From an uncultured Clostridia bacterium (lineage in GTDB: Bacteria; Bacillota; Clostridia; TANB77; CAG-508), in assembly GCA_934132805.1 (NCBI GenBank), contig CAKPAB010000007.1, positions 1 through 43,060 on the forward strand: a stretch of 43,060 nt of DNA. The letters run 5' to 3'. The position numbers and the translations under genes are program-made. Below, piece after piece: positions 22,311 to 30,696 of the stretch. The notes beneath the pieces are model-generated. The model was given only the letters and a program-made list of their open reading frames with translations. It was not told the origin of the DNA and made no database searches. How positions within the stretch are numbered: the first letter of the stretch is position 1; every line of letters begins with the position of its first letter.

Positions 22311-23483
22311 TTATTCTTTTTTCTGTTTTCCACATGCTCCACAGAATTTAAATTTTCCTGGATTTTCTACTCCACATTCGCATACCCATTTTTCCTCTGT
22401 ATCACTTTCTGTTGGTTGTGATGGTGTACTTGCTTGTTCATTTTGTTGTTGTGCTGGTTGTGGATTCACTTGTGTATTTTGTTGTTGTACTGGTTGTGGA
22501 TTATTTTGCCATGGTCCTGTTGCAGCTCCTCCTACAACGTTTCCTGATGCCATGTTCATCATTCCAATTCCCATAAATCCATTTGCTGCACCATTAGCAT
22601 TTTCTGCAGCTTTTTGTGTTGCTTCTGCATATGCTCCAACAAGTCTTCCTTGTTGCATATAAGAATTTGCACTTAATTCGTAGTCGTCTATTTTCTTTTC
22701 ACTTTCTTCTGTTAATGTTACTGATTCTACTGCAAAGCCTGTAATTGTTAATCCACGTCTTTTTGTGTTTTCATCATATACAGCTGCATCCATCATCTGT
22801 TTTATTTCGTCTGTGTAACTTGGCATTTCTAATACTGGTACTTTGTATTTTGAGTTGCCTAATTCGTTTGTTACATTTTGGAATACTGCCATTACTTCTG
22901 TTCTGATTTGTTCTACAACATCTGCTTTTTTATATACATCTGCTGTTCCTGCTATTTCACTCATAAATAATGCAGGATTTGATATTTTAAATGTGTATTT
23001 ACCAAAGCATTTTATTTCTACTCTTAGTGGTATGTTTTCTCCTGTCATTTGGTTTGGAATGGCATGTGACCAGTCTTGGAATGGTATTGGTGCTGGTGTT
23101 CCAAATTTGTTATCCATTATTTCTTTTGTATTAAAGAAAAATACTGCTTGTTGTTTTGATGTTGCCCCATTATATGTGAATCTTTGCCACATTTCTTTGA
23201 ATACCTCTCCAAATTGTCCTGCAAAAAATGATGGTGATGATGATTCGTCAAATTCATATACTCCTTCTTCTGCTGTTGCGTCTATTACTTTACCATTGTC
23301 ATATATAATTGCACATTGTCCTGGTGCTACTATTATTGTACTTTTGTTTGTTATTACTCCTGTTGGTGTTGTTTTCTTTACCATTAATATTTCATTTCCT
23401 AAGTCCTCACATCTTATTGCTTCTTTCCATTGGTCATGCATTGTGCTTCCTATAGCACTTGCTGCTGCTTTAATTAATCCCAT
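22311..23483 (-). CDS. SPFH-domain protein with zinc-ribbon tail (YdjI-like)
   Basis: 390 aa. It begins MGLIKAAASAIGSTMHDQWK and contains an SPFH/prohibitin-type core (about 30-290: TIIVAPGQCAIIYDNGKV, then VEQIRTEVMAVFQ), as in B. subtilis YdjI and the 'virion core protein' group. A Gly/Met- and Gln/Pro-rich linker (QPVQQQNTQ repeats) leads to a C-terminal CECGVENPGKFKFCGACG zinc ribbon. It lies 16 bp after the Tim44-like gene in the same direction, SD AGGAGG. SPFH proteins scaffold membrane microdomains; in Bacillus the ydj cluster responds to membrane stress. A similar role is inference. Confidence 0.85.
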   Translation of the reverse strand: MGLIKAAASAIGSTMHDQWKEAIRCEDLGNEILMVKKTTPTGVITNKSTIIVAPGQCAIIYDNGKVIDATAEEGVYEFDESSSPSFFAGQFGEVFKEMWQRFTYNGATSKQQAVFFFNTKEIMDNKFGTPAPIPFQDWSHAIPNQMTGENIPLRVEIKCFGKYTFKISNPALFMSEIAGTADVYKKADVVEQIRTEVMAVFQNVTNELGNSKYKVPVLEMPSYTDEIKQMMDAAVYDENTKRRGLTITGFAVESVTLTEESEKKIDDYELSANSYMQQGRLVGAYAEATQKAAENANGAANGFMGIGMMNMASGNVVGGAATGPWQNNPQPVQQQNTQVNPQPAQQQNEQASTPSQPTESDTEEKWVCECGVENPGKFKFCGACGKQKKE

Positions 23484-23499
23484 AATAATTCCTCCTATT

Positions 23500-24399
23500 T
23501 TACATTCTTTCTAAATTAGATAGTACCCATCCATGGTCTTCTATTTTTATTAGACTTCCACAATATTCGCATTTGCCTGCTAATGCTACTTTTGTTGGTG
23601 CTCCACAGTTTGGACAGTTTGCTGATTTAACTTTTGGTCCGCCTGCTTGTGTTAGTACTCCTCTTTTTCTGACAAATGTTAATTTATATGTGTGTGTTAG
23701 TCTCGTTGTTGTATTTCCTTTTAGTACTGCTCCAGTTTTTTCGTCTTTTATATAGTCTATCATTGATGAATTCAACGCTATACTTAGAATGTCTTTGTCT
23801 GCTGTTTGTTCAAAACTGTTTAATTGTGCATAGTTTATACATATTCTGTCCATTACATTTATTGTTCCGTTGTTTATATATCCTTGCAATTGATTTTTGT
23901 GTTGTTCAAATAGTTCGTTTGTTTCGTATAGTCTTATTTCTTCCCAGTTTCTTTCTGTCCATGCCATTTGTAATTTTACAAATATGTCTTTTGCCCATGC
24001 TGTGAATTCTTCTCTGTTGAAGTTTTCATCTATTGCTTTTACCTTTGCTTCTATTTCTTTTTCGTTTCCATAGATTGAGTTATTTGTTATATTTGTGTTT
24101 GAATTGTAGTTGTATGGTGTTTCTTTTTTGCCTTTTGTTTTGTTATATATTATTATTCCTATGATTATTACTGCCCATATTATTATTCCTGCTCCGTCTG
24201 AGTCTCCTCCACTTCCACTACTGCTCCATGAGCTTCCATAATCACTGCTGCTCCATGAACTTCCTGAGTCACTACTCCATGAACTTCCGCTGTCATATGA
24301 TTCGAAGCTTCCTACGTCTGCTAGACTGTGTGTTGCTATTGTTGTTATTATTATAAATGTTAGTGCTATTATTGTGTTTTTGATTTTTTTGTTTTTCAT
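23500..24399 (-). CDS. Tim44-like-domain membrane protein with zinc ribbon
   Basis: 299 aa. Signal or anchor helix (about 7-27), then a Ser/Gly/Trp-rich stretch with repeated GSSWSS units (about 37-60) and a second membrane helix (about 72-86). A soluble Tim44/Mba1-like region (about 120-250) follows: FTAWAKDIFVKLQMAWTERN, then WEEIRLYETNELFEQH. It ends with a C-x2-C...C-x2-C zinc ribbon (CPNCGAPTKVALAGKCEYCG). The Tim44-like call is by eye but typical. It precedes the SPFH gene, and both end in zinc ribbons, so they may act together at the membrane. Promoter at 24432-24461. Confidence 0.8.
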   Translation of the reverse strand: MKNKKIKNTIIALTFIIITTIATHSLADVGSFESYDSGSSWSSDSGSSWSSSDYGSSWSSSGSGGDSDGAGIIIWAVIIIGIIIYNKTKGKKETPYNYNSNTNITNNSIYGNEKEIEAKVKAIDENFNREEFTAWAKDIFVKLQMAWTERNWEEIRLYETNELFEQHKNQLQGYINNGTINVMDRICINYAQLNSFEQTADKDILSIALNSSMIDYIKDEKTGAVLKGNTTTRLTHTYKLTFVRKRGVLTQAGGPKVKSANCPNCGAPTKVALAGKCEYCGSLIKIEDHGWVLSNLERM

Positions 24400-24431
24400 T
24401 TGTTTTCCCCCTTATTTTTTTCTATATTGTT

Positions 24432-24461
24432 ATTATATATTTTGTTGTCGATTATTGTCAA
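24432..24461 (-). promoter_or_regulatory. Promoter of the Tim44-like/SPFH operon
   Basis: Minus strand: TTGACA (24456-24461), 18-bp spacer, TATAAT (24432-24437). Confidence 0.7.
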
Positions 24462-24515
24462 TGTTATTTTTTGTATTTTGATATTTATTTTTTTAGTTTC
24501 GGATACAATTGGTAA

Positions 24516-24538
24516 CAGCCCAGCAATTTGCTGGGCTG
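24516..24538 (-). terminator. GC-rich hairpin after the PIN-domain gene
   Basis: Perfect 10-bp stem CAGCCCAGCA / TGCTGGGCTG with a 3-nt loop, 13 bp past the stop at 24552. There is no U-run on either side, so termination is likely but not certain. Confidence 0.6.
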
Positions 24539-24551
24539 CGGAGTTAATATT

Positions 24552-25637
24552 TTATAAAAGATTTTTTATGTCTGTGATTACCATTTCTGGAAAATCATCT
24601 TCTAGCTCATAAATATCATTTACGAACTGACACTTAAACTCTTTTACTATGAATTCACATTTTCCTACAAATGTGAGTTTTTTAATTTGTATAGCTTTTT
24701 TTGTTCTGTTTACTAAAGCTATACTTCGAGGTTTTTTTATTACCTCTTTAAATGAGACATCTCGGCAGTCGTTTCCGTCAAATGCAAAAATGTCTACCTT
24801 TCTGTTGTACTTACAAAATTCCACTTCTGTTTCTGTAGCTTTTATTGTTACTCCTAGATGAGTTTCCTTTGTGTACTTCTCATCCACTTCACTTGACAAT
24901 ACATTCGATTTTACTGTTGCCATAGATGTTTCATTTTGCACCACATTTGCCTTTTCCTTTTCTTCTTTAGAAATCTTTTCTTTTTTAACCTCTTCTAAAG
25001 AAGTACTCTCTATTGTGTCTTCTATACTACTTACTATGTAGTATAGAAACTCAAATCCACGGCATTTGGCTTTTAGCGCTAAGTTTTTGTCTGCAGTTAC
25101 AAGTGTTGGCCGTTCATTTGTAGGCAATTCTAACAGATAATCTATGATTATATCATCTGCTTCTCTTGCATCCTTGTATCTGTATGGTACAAGGTGATAT
25201 TTTCCGCTGAAGTCTTTTAAAAGTGTGTCCTCAATTGTTCTTATTTTATATTTGAGGTCTTCACTTTTTTCTTCATTTTTCTTTAGGTTACCAAACTCTT
25301 TTATTACACAGTATAATACTGTTACTGAGTCTGCTGCTTCAATAACATCTATACACTTGTCAAATGCTACTGTGCATGTGTCTATTAGCACCTTTTTCGT
25401 TTGTGCTTTCGGTGATTTTATAAATACTTCTGCATTATTACTGCTTGTCACCTTAGTTTTTTTCTGCTGCGTGTTTCTTTTTAATTTTCTCAGATATATT
25501 TTTGCAGTATTGGTAGTGTATCCCAAACTTTCGAAATATTCTACAGTTGGATTTTCCGGAAAAGTGTTTATCCGTTTTTTAATCTCTTCCTTTGATAATC
25601 CTTGATGAATAAGCCTTCCAATTTCATTTTTTTTCAT
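24552..25637 (-). CDS. PIN-domain protein with HTH-like N-terminus and beta-rich C-terminus
   Basis: 361 aa, not a family I can name. Residues 1-60 look like a helix-turn-helix (GLSKEEIKKRINTF, then ESLGYTTNTAKIYLRKLKR). Residues about 82-205 have the PIN nuclease order of acids: VLIDTC, IKEFGNL, EADDIIIDYLLE and LVTADKNLALKAK, as in VapC or PhoH-type PIN domains. After a charged linker, residues 255-361 are beta-rich (HLGVTIKATETEVEFCKY, then KKLTFVGKCEFIVKEFKC). No antitoxin-like gene overlaps it. SD AAAGGAGG. It may be an RNase guided by its N-terminal domain. Confidence 0.75.
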   Translation of the reverse strand: MKKNEIGRLIHQGLSKEEIKKRINTFPENPTVEYFESLGYTTNTAKIYLRKLKRNTQQKKTKVTSSNNAEVFIKSPKAQTKKVLIDTCTVAFDKCIDVIEAADSVTVLYCVIKEFGNLKKNEEKSEDLKYKIRTIEDTLLKDFSGKYHLVPYRYKDAREADDIIIDYLLELPTNERPTLVTADKNLALKAKCRGFEFLYYIVSSIEDTIESTSLEEVKKEKISKEEKEKANVVQNETSMATVKSNVLSSEVDEKYTKETHLGVTIKATETEVEFCKYNRKVDIFAFDGNDCRDVSFKEVIKKPRSIALVNRTKKAIQIKKLTFVGKCEFIVKEFKCQFVNDIYELEDDFPEMVITDIKNLL

Positions 25638-25657
25638 TTTATTTCCTCCTTTTTTAT

Positions 25658-25682
25658 TGATAGATATACTTATTTTCTATCA
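25658..25682 (-). promoter_or_regulatory. Leader hairpin of the PIN-domain gene
   Basis: TGATAGA / TCTATCA arms (25658-25664 and 25676-25682) between the promoter and the SD. Possibly a stability or self-cleavage site for the PIN protein; that is a guess. Confidence 0.35.
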
Positions 25683-25702
25683 GTCTCAGTGCAAGTAGCT
25701 TT

Positions 25703-25731
25703 ATTATAACACTTTATGTAAAATAATGCAA
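25703..25731 (-). promoter_or_regulatory. Promoter of the PIN-domain gene
   Basis: Minus strand: TTGCAT (25726-25731), 17-bp spacer, TATAAT (25703-25708). Confidence 0.65.
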
Positions 25732-25773
25732 ATTATTTTTTTGAATTTTTATTCTGAAGGATGCATAAGAAAA

Positions 25774-25807
25774 AGCACCCTAAAGGTTAGATTCCTATTA
25801 GGGTGCT
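25774..25807 (-). terminator. Terminator of the 74-aa gene
   Basis: Minus strand: AGCACCCTAA / TTAGGGTGCT with a 14-nt loop, followed by TTTTTCTT, 20 bp past the stop at 25828. Confidence 0.85.
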
Positions 25808-25827
25808 AAATTGACATGTGAGCTTGC

Positions 25828-26052
25828 TTATTCTTCAATTTTTCCAGTATATTCTACTAGAATAAATGGGCCAACTGCCACGAAACTTTTTTCTTTGCAT
25901 TTTCTATATGCTATTCGGCCGTCTTCTGTGAAGCCAATTGGCTCTGCAACCTGCTTTGCCCGTATAAAGCTTCTGCTACCGAAAAACGATATATCTTCCA
26001 AAATTGCATATGTTGTTGTGTTCCCCAAAGCCATTTTAAACTCATGTTTCAT
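25828..26052 (-). CDS. Small conserved-looking protein of unknown function
   Basis: 74 aa from the ATG at 26050-26052, chosen for its GAGAGG SD six bases upstream; the earlier ATG (26094) lacks an SD and lies beyond a leader hairpin (GGCTCAA/TTGAGCC, 26076-26092). The protein is short and beta-rich (TTTYAILEDISFFGSRSFIR, then KSFVAVGPFILVEYTGKIEE), with no membrane segment or Cys pair. It has its own consensus-like promoter and terminator, so it is a real single-gene unit. I do not recognise it. Confidence 0.7.
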   Translation of the reverse strand: MKHEFKMALGNTTTYAILEDISFFGSRSFIRAKQVAEPIGFTEDGRIAYRKCKEKSFVAVGPFILVEYTGKIEE

Positions 26053-26075
26053 GTCGTTCCTCTCTTTCTTTAGTA

Positions 26076-26092
26076 GGCTCAATTGTTGAGCC
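26076..26092 (-). promoter_or_regulatory. Leader hairpin of the 74-aa gene
   Basis: GGCTCAA / TTGAGCC with a 3-nt loop, between the transcript start and the SD. Confidence 0.45.
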
Positions 26093-26121
26093 ATTAATCA
26101 TGTTGTATTGTTGCAAGTTTT

Positions 26122-26150
26122 ATTATAACATATCTTGTTCCGAAAGTCAA
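26122..26150 (-). promoter_or_regulatory. Promoter of the 74-aa gene
   Basis: Minus strand: TTGACT (26145-26150), 17-bp spacer, TATAAT (26122-26127). Confidence 0.75.
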
Positions 26151-26208
26151 ATTATGTAAATTTATTTTTGTAACTTTTCAAATAATTGATATAGGCTAAT
26201 TTATGCAT

Positions 26209-27957
26209 TTATTTTTCTAAATCAATTTTTATATGTACATCTTTTAATTGTTGTTCAGAAACAACTGAAGGTGCTCTCATAAGTAAATCTCTAGCCCTCT
26301 TATTTTTAGGGAATGCTATTACTTCTCTAATATTTTGAGAATCTTCAATTAACATTACCATTCTGTCTACACCAGGTGCTGCGCCAGCATGTGGAGGTGT
26401 TCCATATTGGAATGCATTATATAATGCACCAAATCTATTTTTAACATCTTCTTCTTTGTATCCTGCAATTTCAAATGCTTTTACCATTATTTCTGGATTG
26501 TGGTTTCTTACTGCTCCTGATGCCATTTCGTATCCGTTACATACTAGGTCATATTGATATGCTAATATGTCTAATGGGTCTTTTGTTTCTAGTGCTTCCA
26601 TTCCTCCTTGTGGCATTGAGAATGGGTTATGGTTAAAGTCTATTGTTCCTTCATCTGATAATTCATACATTGGGAAGTCTACTATGTAACAGAATCTATA
26701 TGTATCTTTTTCTAGTAAGTCTAATCTTTTTCCTAATTCAATTCTGACTAAGCCTGCTATTTTTTGTGCTGTTTTGAATTCATCTGCTATGAAGAATACA
26801 CTTGAGTTTTTGTCCATTCCGAATTCATTTATTAATTGTTCTTTTATATCATCTGTAATGAATTTTGCTATTCCACCTGTAACTTCTCCTGATTCTTCAT
26901 ATTTTGTCCAAGCTAGTCCTTTTGCTCCTACTTCATCTGATGTTGCATATTCTGTCATTTTGTCAAAGAATTTTCTTCCTTGTTCTGCTCCTTTTGGCAC
27001 TATTATTGCTTTTATTGTTTTTCCTTCAAATGCTTTGAAGTCTGAATTTTTGAAGCATTTTGTTACATCTTGAATTATTAATGGGTTTCTTAAATCTGGT
27101 TTATCAATTCCGTATTTTTCCATTGCTTCTCTATATGGAATTTTGATAAATGGTCCTTCGTCTACTTTCCATGTTGTGAATTTTTTGAATGTGTATGGTA
27201 CAACTTCTTCTATTACTTTGAATACATCTTCTTGTGTTGCAAAGCTCATTTCAAAGTCTAGTTGGTAAAATTCTCCTGGTGCTCTGTCTGCTCTAGGATC
27301 TTCGTCTCTAAAACATGGTGCTATTTGGAAGTATTTATCAAATCCTGATACCATTAATAATTGTTTAAATTGTTGTGGTGCTTGTGGTAGTGCATAAAAT
27401 TCACCTGGATTTAGTCTGCTTGGTACTAGGTAGTCTCTTGCTCCTTCTGGTGATGAGTTTGCAAGTATTGGTGTTTGAATTTCTGCAAATCCTAGTTCGT
27501 CCATTTTGTCTCTTAATGTTTTTAATATTTTTGAACGTAGTAAAATGTTGTTGTGTAATTTTTCGTTTCTTAAATCTAAAAATCTATATTCTAGTCTTAA
27601 GTCTTCTCTTACTTCTTGGTCTGTGTTTATTTCAAATGGAAGTATATTTTTGCATTTTCCTAATACTTCTATTTCGTTTGCAATTACTTCTATTTCACCT
27701 GTTGGAATTTTTGTGTTTTTATTACTTCTTTCCACAACTTTTCCAATTATGTGGATACAGCTTTCTGTTGTTAGCTCTTTTGCTTGTTTTTGTAATTCTT
27801 CGTCATTTATTACTATTTGTGTTATTCCAAATTGGTCTCTTAGGTCAATAAATACCATTGCTCCTAAGTTTCTTATTTTTTGTATCCATCCTGATAGTTC
27901 TACTTTTTCTTCTACATTTTTTATGTTTAGTTCTCCACATGTTTTTGTTCTATACAT
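26209..27957 (-). CDS. aspS: Aspartyl-tRNA synthetase, bacterial type
   Basis: 582 aa, the length expected for the bacterial form with its GAD insertion. It charges tRNA-Asp with aspartate. The N-terminal OB anticodon-binding domain (about 1-105) includes SGWIQKIRNLGAMVFIDLRD. Class II motif 2 is FRDEDPRADRAPGEFYQLD and motif 3 GAAPGVDRMVMLI. I use the ATG at 27955-27957, which has GGAGG 7 nt upstream; a TTG 30 bases earlier has no SD. Whether it also charges tRNA-Asn cannot be told without knowing if AsnRS is present. The leader holds nested palindromes (27994-28031) but no T-box signature. Confidence 0.95.
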   Translation of the reverse strand: MYRTKTCGELNIKNVEEKVELSGWIQKIRNLGAMVFIDLRDQFGITQIVINDEELQKQAKELTTESCIHIIGKVVERSNKNTKIPTGEIEVIANEIEVLGKCKNILPFEINTDQEVREDLRLEYRFLDLRNEKLHNNILLRSKILKTLRDKMDELGFAEIQTPILANSSPEGARDYLVPSRLNPGEFYALPQAPQQFKQLLMVSGFDKYFQIAPCFRDEDPRADRAPGEFYQLDFEMSFATQEDVFKVIEEVVPYTFKKFTTWKVDEGPFIKIPYREAMEKYGIDKPDLRNPLIIQDVTKCFKNSDFKAFEGKTIKAIIVPKGAEQGRKFFDKMTEYATSDEVGAKGLAWTKYEESGEVTGGIAKFITDDIKEQLINEFGMDKNSSVFFIADEFKTAQKIAGLVRIELGKRLDLLEKDTYRFCYIVDFPMYELSDEGTIDFNHNPFSMPQGGMEALETKDPLDILAYQYDLVCNGYEMASGAVRNHNPEIMVKAFEIAGYKEEDVKNRFGALYNAFQYGTPPHAGAAPGVDRMVMLIEDSQNIREVIAFPKNKRARDLLMRAPSVVSEQQLKDVHIKIDLEK

Positions 27958-27993
27958 TGTTTTGCCTCCATTTTTTATTTGTTGCAATTCAAA

Positions 27994-28031
27994 ACTTGCA
28001 AATATATATGAATACTATAGTATCTGCAAGT
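27994..28031 (-). promoter_or_regulatory. Nested palindromes upstream of aspS
   Basis: ACTTGCA / TGCAAGT arms enclose a 24-nt loop that itself contains the palindrome TACTATAGTA (28013-28022). They lie 37-74 bp before the ATG. It could be an operator or an RNA structure. Confidence 0.4.
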
Positions 28032-28091
28032 GTTAAATCGCATCTTTTATTTATGTATTATAATACCACATTTTTCGGTATTTTTCAATTA

Positions 28092-29072
28092 TTATCTTAT
28101 AACATCTTTATTTTCTTCTTTTGACATATATTCTTTATATGCACTTTTTAGTTCATAAAATCTTTCTCCAAAAAATGTTTTATAATGGTCTTGAATTTTT
28201 GTTGGTATACTAATTCCTGTTTCTTTTTTTGCTCCTTCTATTGCTTTTTCTATATTAAATTCTTCTATAACTTCTTTTATATAAGTATCAAACCATTGAT
28301 TTGTTCCATAATCATCTAGAAAACTTTTTAAATTATATTTGCTTCCGTCATTTGTTGTTCGTACATGTTTTCCTAATGTTGATATATCACAACAGCAGTC
28401 AACATCATAAATAGGTGCTATTCTTGCTCTTGTTTCTTTCTCATTTAGTAATATTCCCCAATTGTGATTGTTTTCGTCTGCTTGCTTAACAAATCTGTTG
28501 TAAAATGATTGTTTTATGAATTCTTTTTCAATTATATCTATGTCTCTACTTTTTATATTTTTCTTTTCTAAATATTTATGTGTTTCTCTTGTTAAATCTT
28601 GTATATTCAGTTCGTTTATGTCTCCATTTACTTCTTCTAAGATTTTTTCACCATGTATTATTTCTTCGTTTGGCTTTTTGAAGTCTATTGTTAGTATTTG
28701 TTTTGGACTGTTTTTTGATTTTCCGCTTTTTACTAGATAATACATTGCTGTTTCACATTGTAGTTGTTTTGCTATTTGTGGTAGTAATATGTTGTTGTAT
28801 AGTGAAATGTCATATTGTTTTTTGTCTAGTTGTCTATATATGTCGCCAAATGGTCTTTTTATTAGTGCCATTGTTTTGTTATCTTTTAATAATATCCAAT
28901 TTATACAGTTTGTGTATCTTTCTACATCTATTGCTGATATGTTAAAGTCTTTTTTGTTTATTATTATTTCTCCATTTTCTGCTCGTTGTAAGTAGTTTGT
29001 TTCATCTAAATTTGATAATTCTACTTTTTGTTTTTCTAAATATTCTTTGTATCCTTCTTTGTCTGTGAACAT
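28092..29072 (-). CDS. HipA-like kinase-fold protein
   Basis: 326 aa. The C-terminal half matches HipA/CtkA-type kinases by eye: FYNRFVKQADENNHNWGIL fits the catalytic-loop pattern with D...N, and ARIAPIYDVDCC fits the metal-binding A-P-x-Y-D segment. An earlier WILLKDNKTMALIKRPFG could hold the ATP-binding lysine. There is no HipB-type antitoxin gene on either side, so a toxin role is not supported. It may phosphorylate a protein. SD GAGGGG. Divergent from the HD-GYP gene with 184 bp between, sharing a regulatory region. Confidence 0.65.
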   Translation of the reverse strand: MFTDKEGYKEYLEKQKVELSNLDETNYLQRAENGEIIINKKDFNISAIDVERYTNCINWILLKDNKTMALIKRPFGDIYRQLDKKQYDISLYNNILLPQIAKQLQCETAMYYLVKSGKSKNSPKQILTIDFKKPNEEIIHGEKILEEVNGDINELNIQDLTRETHKYLEKKNIKSRDIDIIEKEFIKQSFYNRFVKQADENNHNWGILLNEKETRARIAPIYDVDCCCDISTLGKHVRTTNDGSKYNLKSFLDDYGTNQWFDTYIKEVIEEFNIEKAIEGAKKETGISIPTKIQDHYKTFFGERFYELKSAYKEYMSKEENKDVIR

Positions 29073-29111
29073 TTTATCCCCTCTTTTTCTTTTTAAAATA
29101 TTTCTTTATAT

Positions 29112-29140
29112 ATTAAATCATATTTTCTTGAATTTTACAA
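29112..29140 (-). promoter_or_regulatory. Promoter of the HipA-like gene
   Basis: Minus strand: TTGTAA (29135-29140), 17-bp spacer, TTTAAT (29112-29117). Confidence 0.45.
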
Positions 29141-29149
29141 TGTTTTTTG

Positions 29150-29179
29150 TTACAATATACGATAAGAACGTTATATGAT
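29150..29179 (+). promoter_or_regulatory. Promoter of the HD-GYP gene
   Basis: TTACAA (29150-29155), 18-bp spacer, TATGAT (29174-29179), about 70 nt before the SD. Confidence 0.45.
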
Positions 29180-29256
29180 AATATTTTTATGTTTGTTGCC
29201 AAAGGTTTATATATCTAAAATCTATTATTTTATAACTATAAGAAAAGAGGTTTATT

Positions 29257-30195
29257 ATGGCTAAAGAAAATTTTGATTTTTATGATAAAACTAGTTTAAA
29301 GTCTTATAATTTAGATAAAAGCATGCAATATCAATTAAATATTTTAGGGAGTTTAGATGTATTTACTAGAAAACATTCTGAAAATGTTGCTAGTATTGTT
29401 TGTAGAATTTGTCAATATTTACATTTATCAAAAGATTTTACTGAATATTGTACAATTTGTGCATATTTACATGATATTGGAAAACAATTTATTCCATCTA
29501 GTATATTGCAAAAGCAATCACCTTTGACTGAGGAAGAATTTAAAATAATGAAAACTCATACTACTATTGGCTATAAAATTTGTATGGATGATTTAAAACT
29601 ACGTCCTTATGCTGCAGGACCTATTTATCATCATGAGGCTTTAAATGGTGTTGGTTATCCTAATGCTCTTGTTAAGGATGATATTCCTATAGAAGGCCAA
29701 ATTATTCGTGTTGCTGATGAGTTTGATGCTATTGTTAGTAAACGTCAATATAAGTCTCATATTGATATTATTGATACTCTTAAAATTTTATTGAATGAGG
29801 CTCATCCTATAGAGCATCCTGAGACTTATAAGGTACCAGTAAAAGATACTAAAGTTGGTATGATTAATCCTATTATTGTTAAGGCTTTAATAAAGGTTAT
29901 TATTGAGGATACTGAATATGAAATTTCTTGCATTATGGACTATTTGAAGGATTTGAAAGTTGAAATTAAACGTTTGGCTGAAATTGAAAAATATGATAAA
30001 AAGCGTCTTGATGCTAAAGATTCTAAGAAGCAAAATTATTATCTTGAGGGTATGAAGTGTTTACTTGTTGGACAAGAGACTGTTGAGAATTATGCTGAAG
30101 TTTTAGCTTCTTTTCGCAATATTGTTTCTGAAAAGTCTTCTCTTATTGATAAGTTATTTGATGAAATTAAGGTTTTTAAAAAATTGAAGGTTTAA
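29257..30195 (+). CDS. HD-GYP-type phosphodiesterase
   Basis: 312 aa. The HD domain (about 30-170) has RKHSENVA, YLHDIGKQFIPSSIL, KTHTTIGYKI, the GYP-containing HHEALNGVGYP, and RVADEFDAI. These are the metal ligands and GYP loop of c-di-GMP phosphodiesterases. There is no receiver or sensor domain in front; residues 215-312 are helical and charged (coiled-coil-like). c-di-GMP breakdown is the family expectation. Metal-site variants may act on other cyclic dinucleotides. In Clostridia c-di-GMP often controls type IV pili, which is of interest given the prepilin-like genes here. Confidence 0.85.
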   Translation: MAKENFDFYDKTSLKSYNLDKSMQYQLNILGSLDVFTRKHSENVASIVCRICQYLHLSKDFTEYCTICAYLHDIGKQFIPSSILQKQSPLTEEEFKIMKTHTTIGYKICMDDLKLRPYAAGPIYHHEALNGVGYPNALVKDDIPIEGQIIRVADEFDAIVSKRQYKSHIDIIDTLKILLNEAHPIEHPETYKVPVKDTKVGMINPIIVKALIKVIIEDTEYEISCIMDYLKDLKVEIKRLAEIEKYDKKRLDAKDSKKQNYYLEGMKCLLVGQETVENYAEVLASFRNIVSEKSSLIDKLFDEIKVFKKLKV

Positions 30196-30201
30196 ATTGA
30201 G

Positions 30202-30225
30202 GGGATAAGAGTTGCGTCTTATCCC
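30202..30225. terminator. Bidirectional terminator between HD-GYP and mazF
   Basis: GGGATAAGA / TCTTATCCC with a 6-nt loop, followed by a T-rich stretch on the plus strand, between two convergent stops. Confidence 0.85.
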
Positions 30226-30243
30226 TAATTTTATTTTTTATAT

Positions 30244-30594
30244 TTATTCTTCTAATCCAAAACTTACCCCTAATGCGTTATTTATTTGATTTATTATTTT
30301 TTCGTCTTCTATATGGCCTATTTTTTCCTTTAATCTACTTTTGTCTATTGTCCTAATTTGTTCTGTTAAAACTACTGAATTGTTTTTTAGCCCGCATCTT
30401 TCTGAATCTATTTCTATATGTGTTGGTAGTTTTGTTTTATTCATTTGTGATGTTATAGCTGCCGCAATTACGGTTGGACTATATTTATTTCCCATATCGT
30501 TTTGAATTATCAAAACAGGCCTTATTCCGCCTTGCTCTGAACCAACTACTGGGCTTAAGTCTGCATAAAACATATCTCCTCTTTTTATTACCAT
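30244..30594 (-). CDS. ndoA: MazF/PemK-family endoribonuclease (NdoA-type)
   Basis: 116 aa. Very close to B. subtilis EndoA: IKRGDMFYADLSPVVGSEQG, then RPVLIIQNDMGNKYSPTVIA, then ITSQMNKTKLPTHIEI and EQIRTIDKSRL. It cleaves mRNA at short specific sequences and is normally held inactive by the antitoxin NdoAI/MazE encoded just upstream. No such gene is present: the gene before it (30697-31377) is a YdcC/GerS-like protein. I use the ATG at 30592-30594, which has AGGAG 8 nt upstream, rather than the GTG overlapping that SD. Confidence 0.95.
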   Translation of the reverse strand: MVIKRGDMFYADLSPVVGSEQGGIRPVLIIQNDMGNKYSPTVIAAAITSQMNKTKLPTHIEIDSERCGLKNNSVVLTEQIRTIDKSRLKEKIGHIEDEKIINQINNALGVSFGLEE

Positions 30595-30696
30595 AATCTT
30601 CACTCCTAATATTGGTATATGTCAAGTATGTGCTTTTTTATATTAGTTTGTAAAGATAAATATTTTTTGATGTGCTTGATTTTTTGAATTCATTTT

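Noticed and set aside
27958..28091. T-box riboswitch for aspS
   Set aside because: The TGGNACCGCG antiterminator core and a specifier-loop stem are absent.
28092..29072. HipBA toxin-antitoxin pair
   Set aside because: No HipB-type helix-turn-helix gene is adjacent. The XRE gene at 21911-22285 is 6 kb away.
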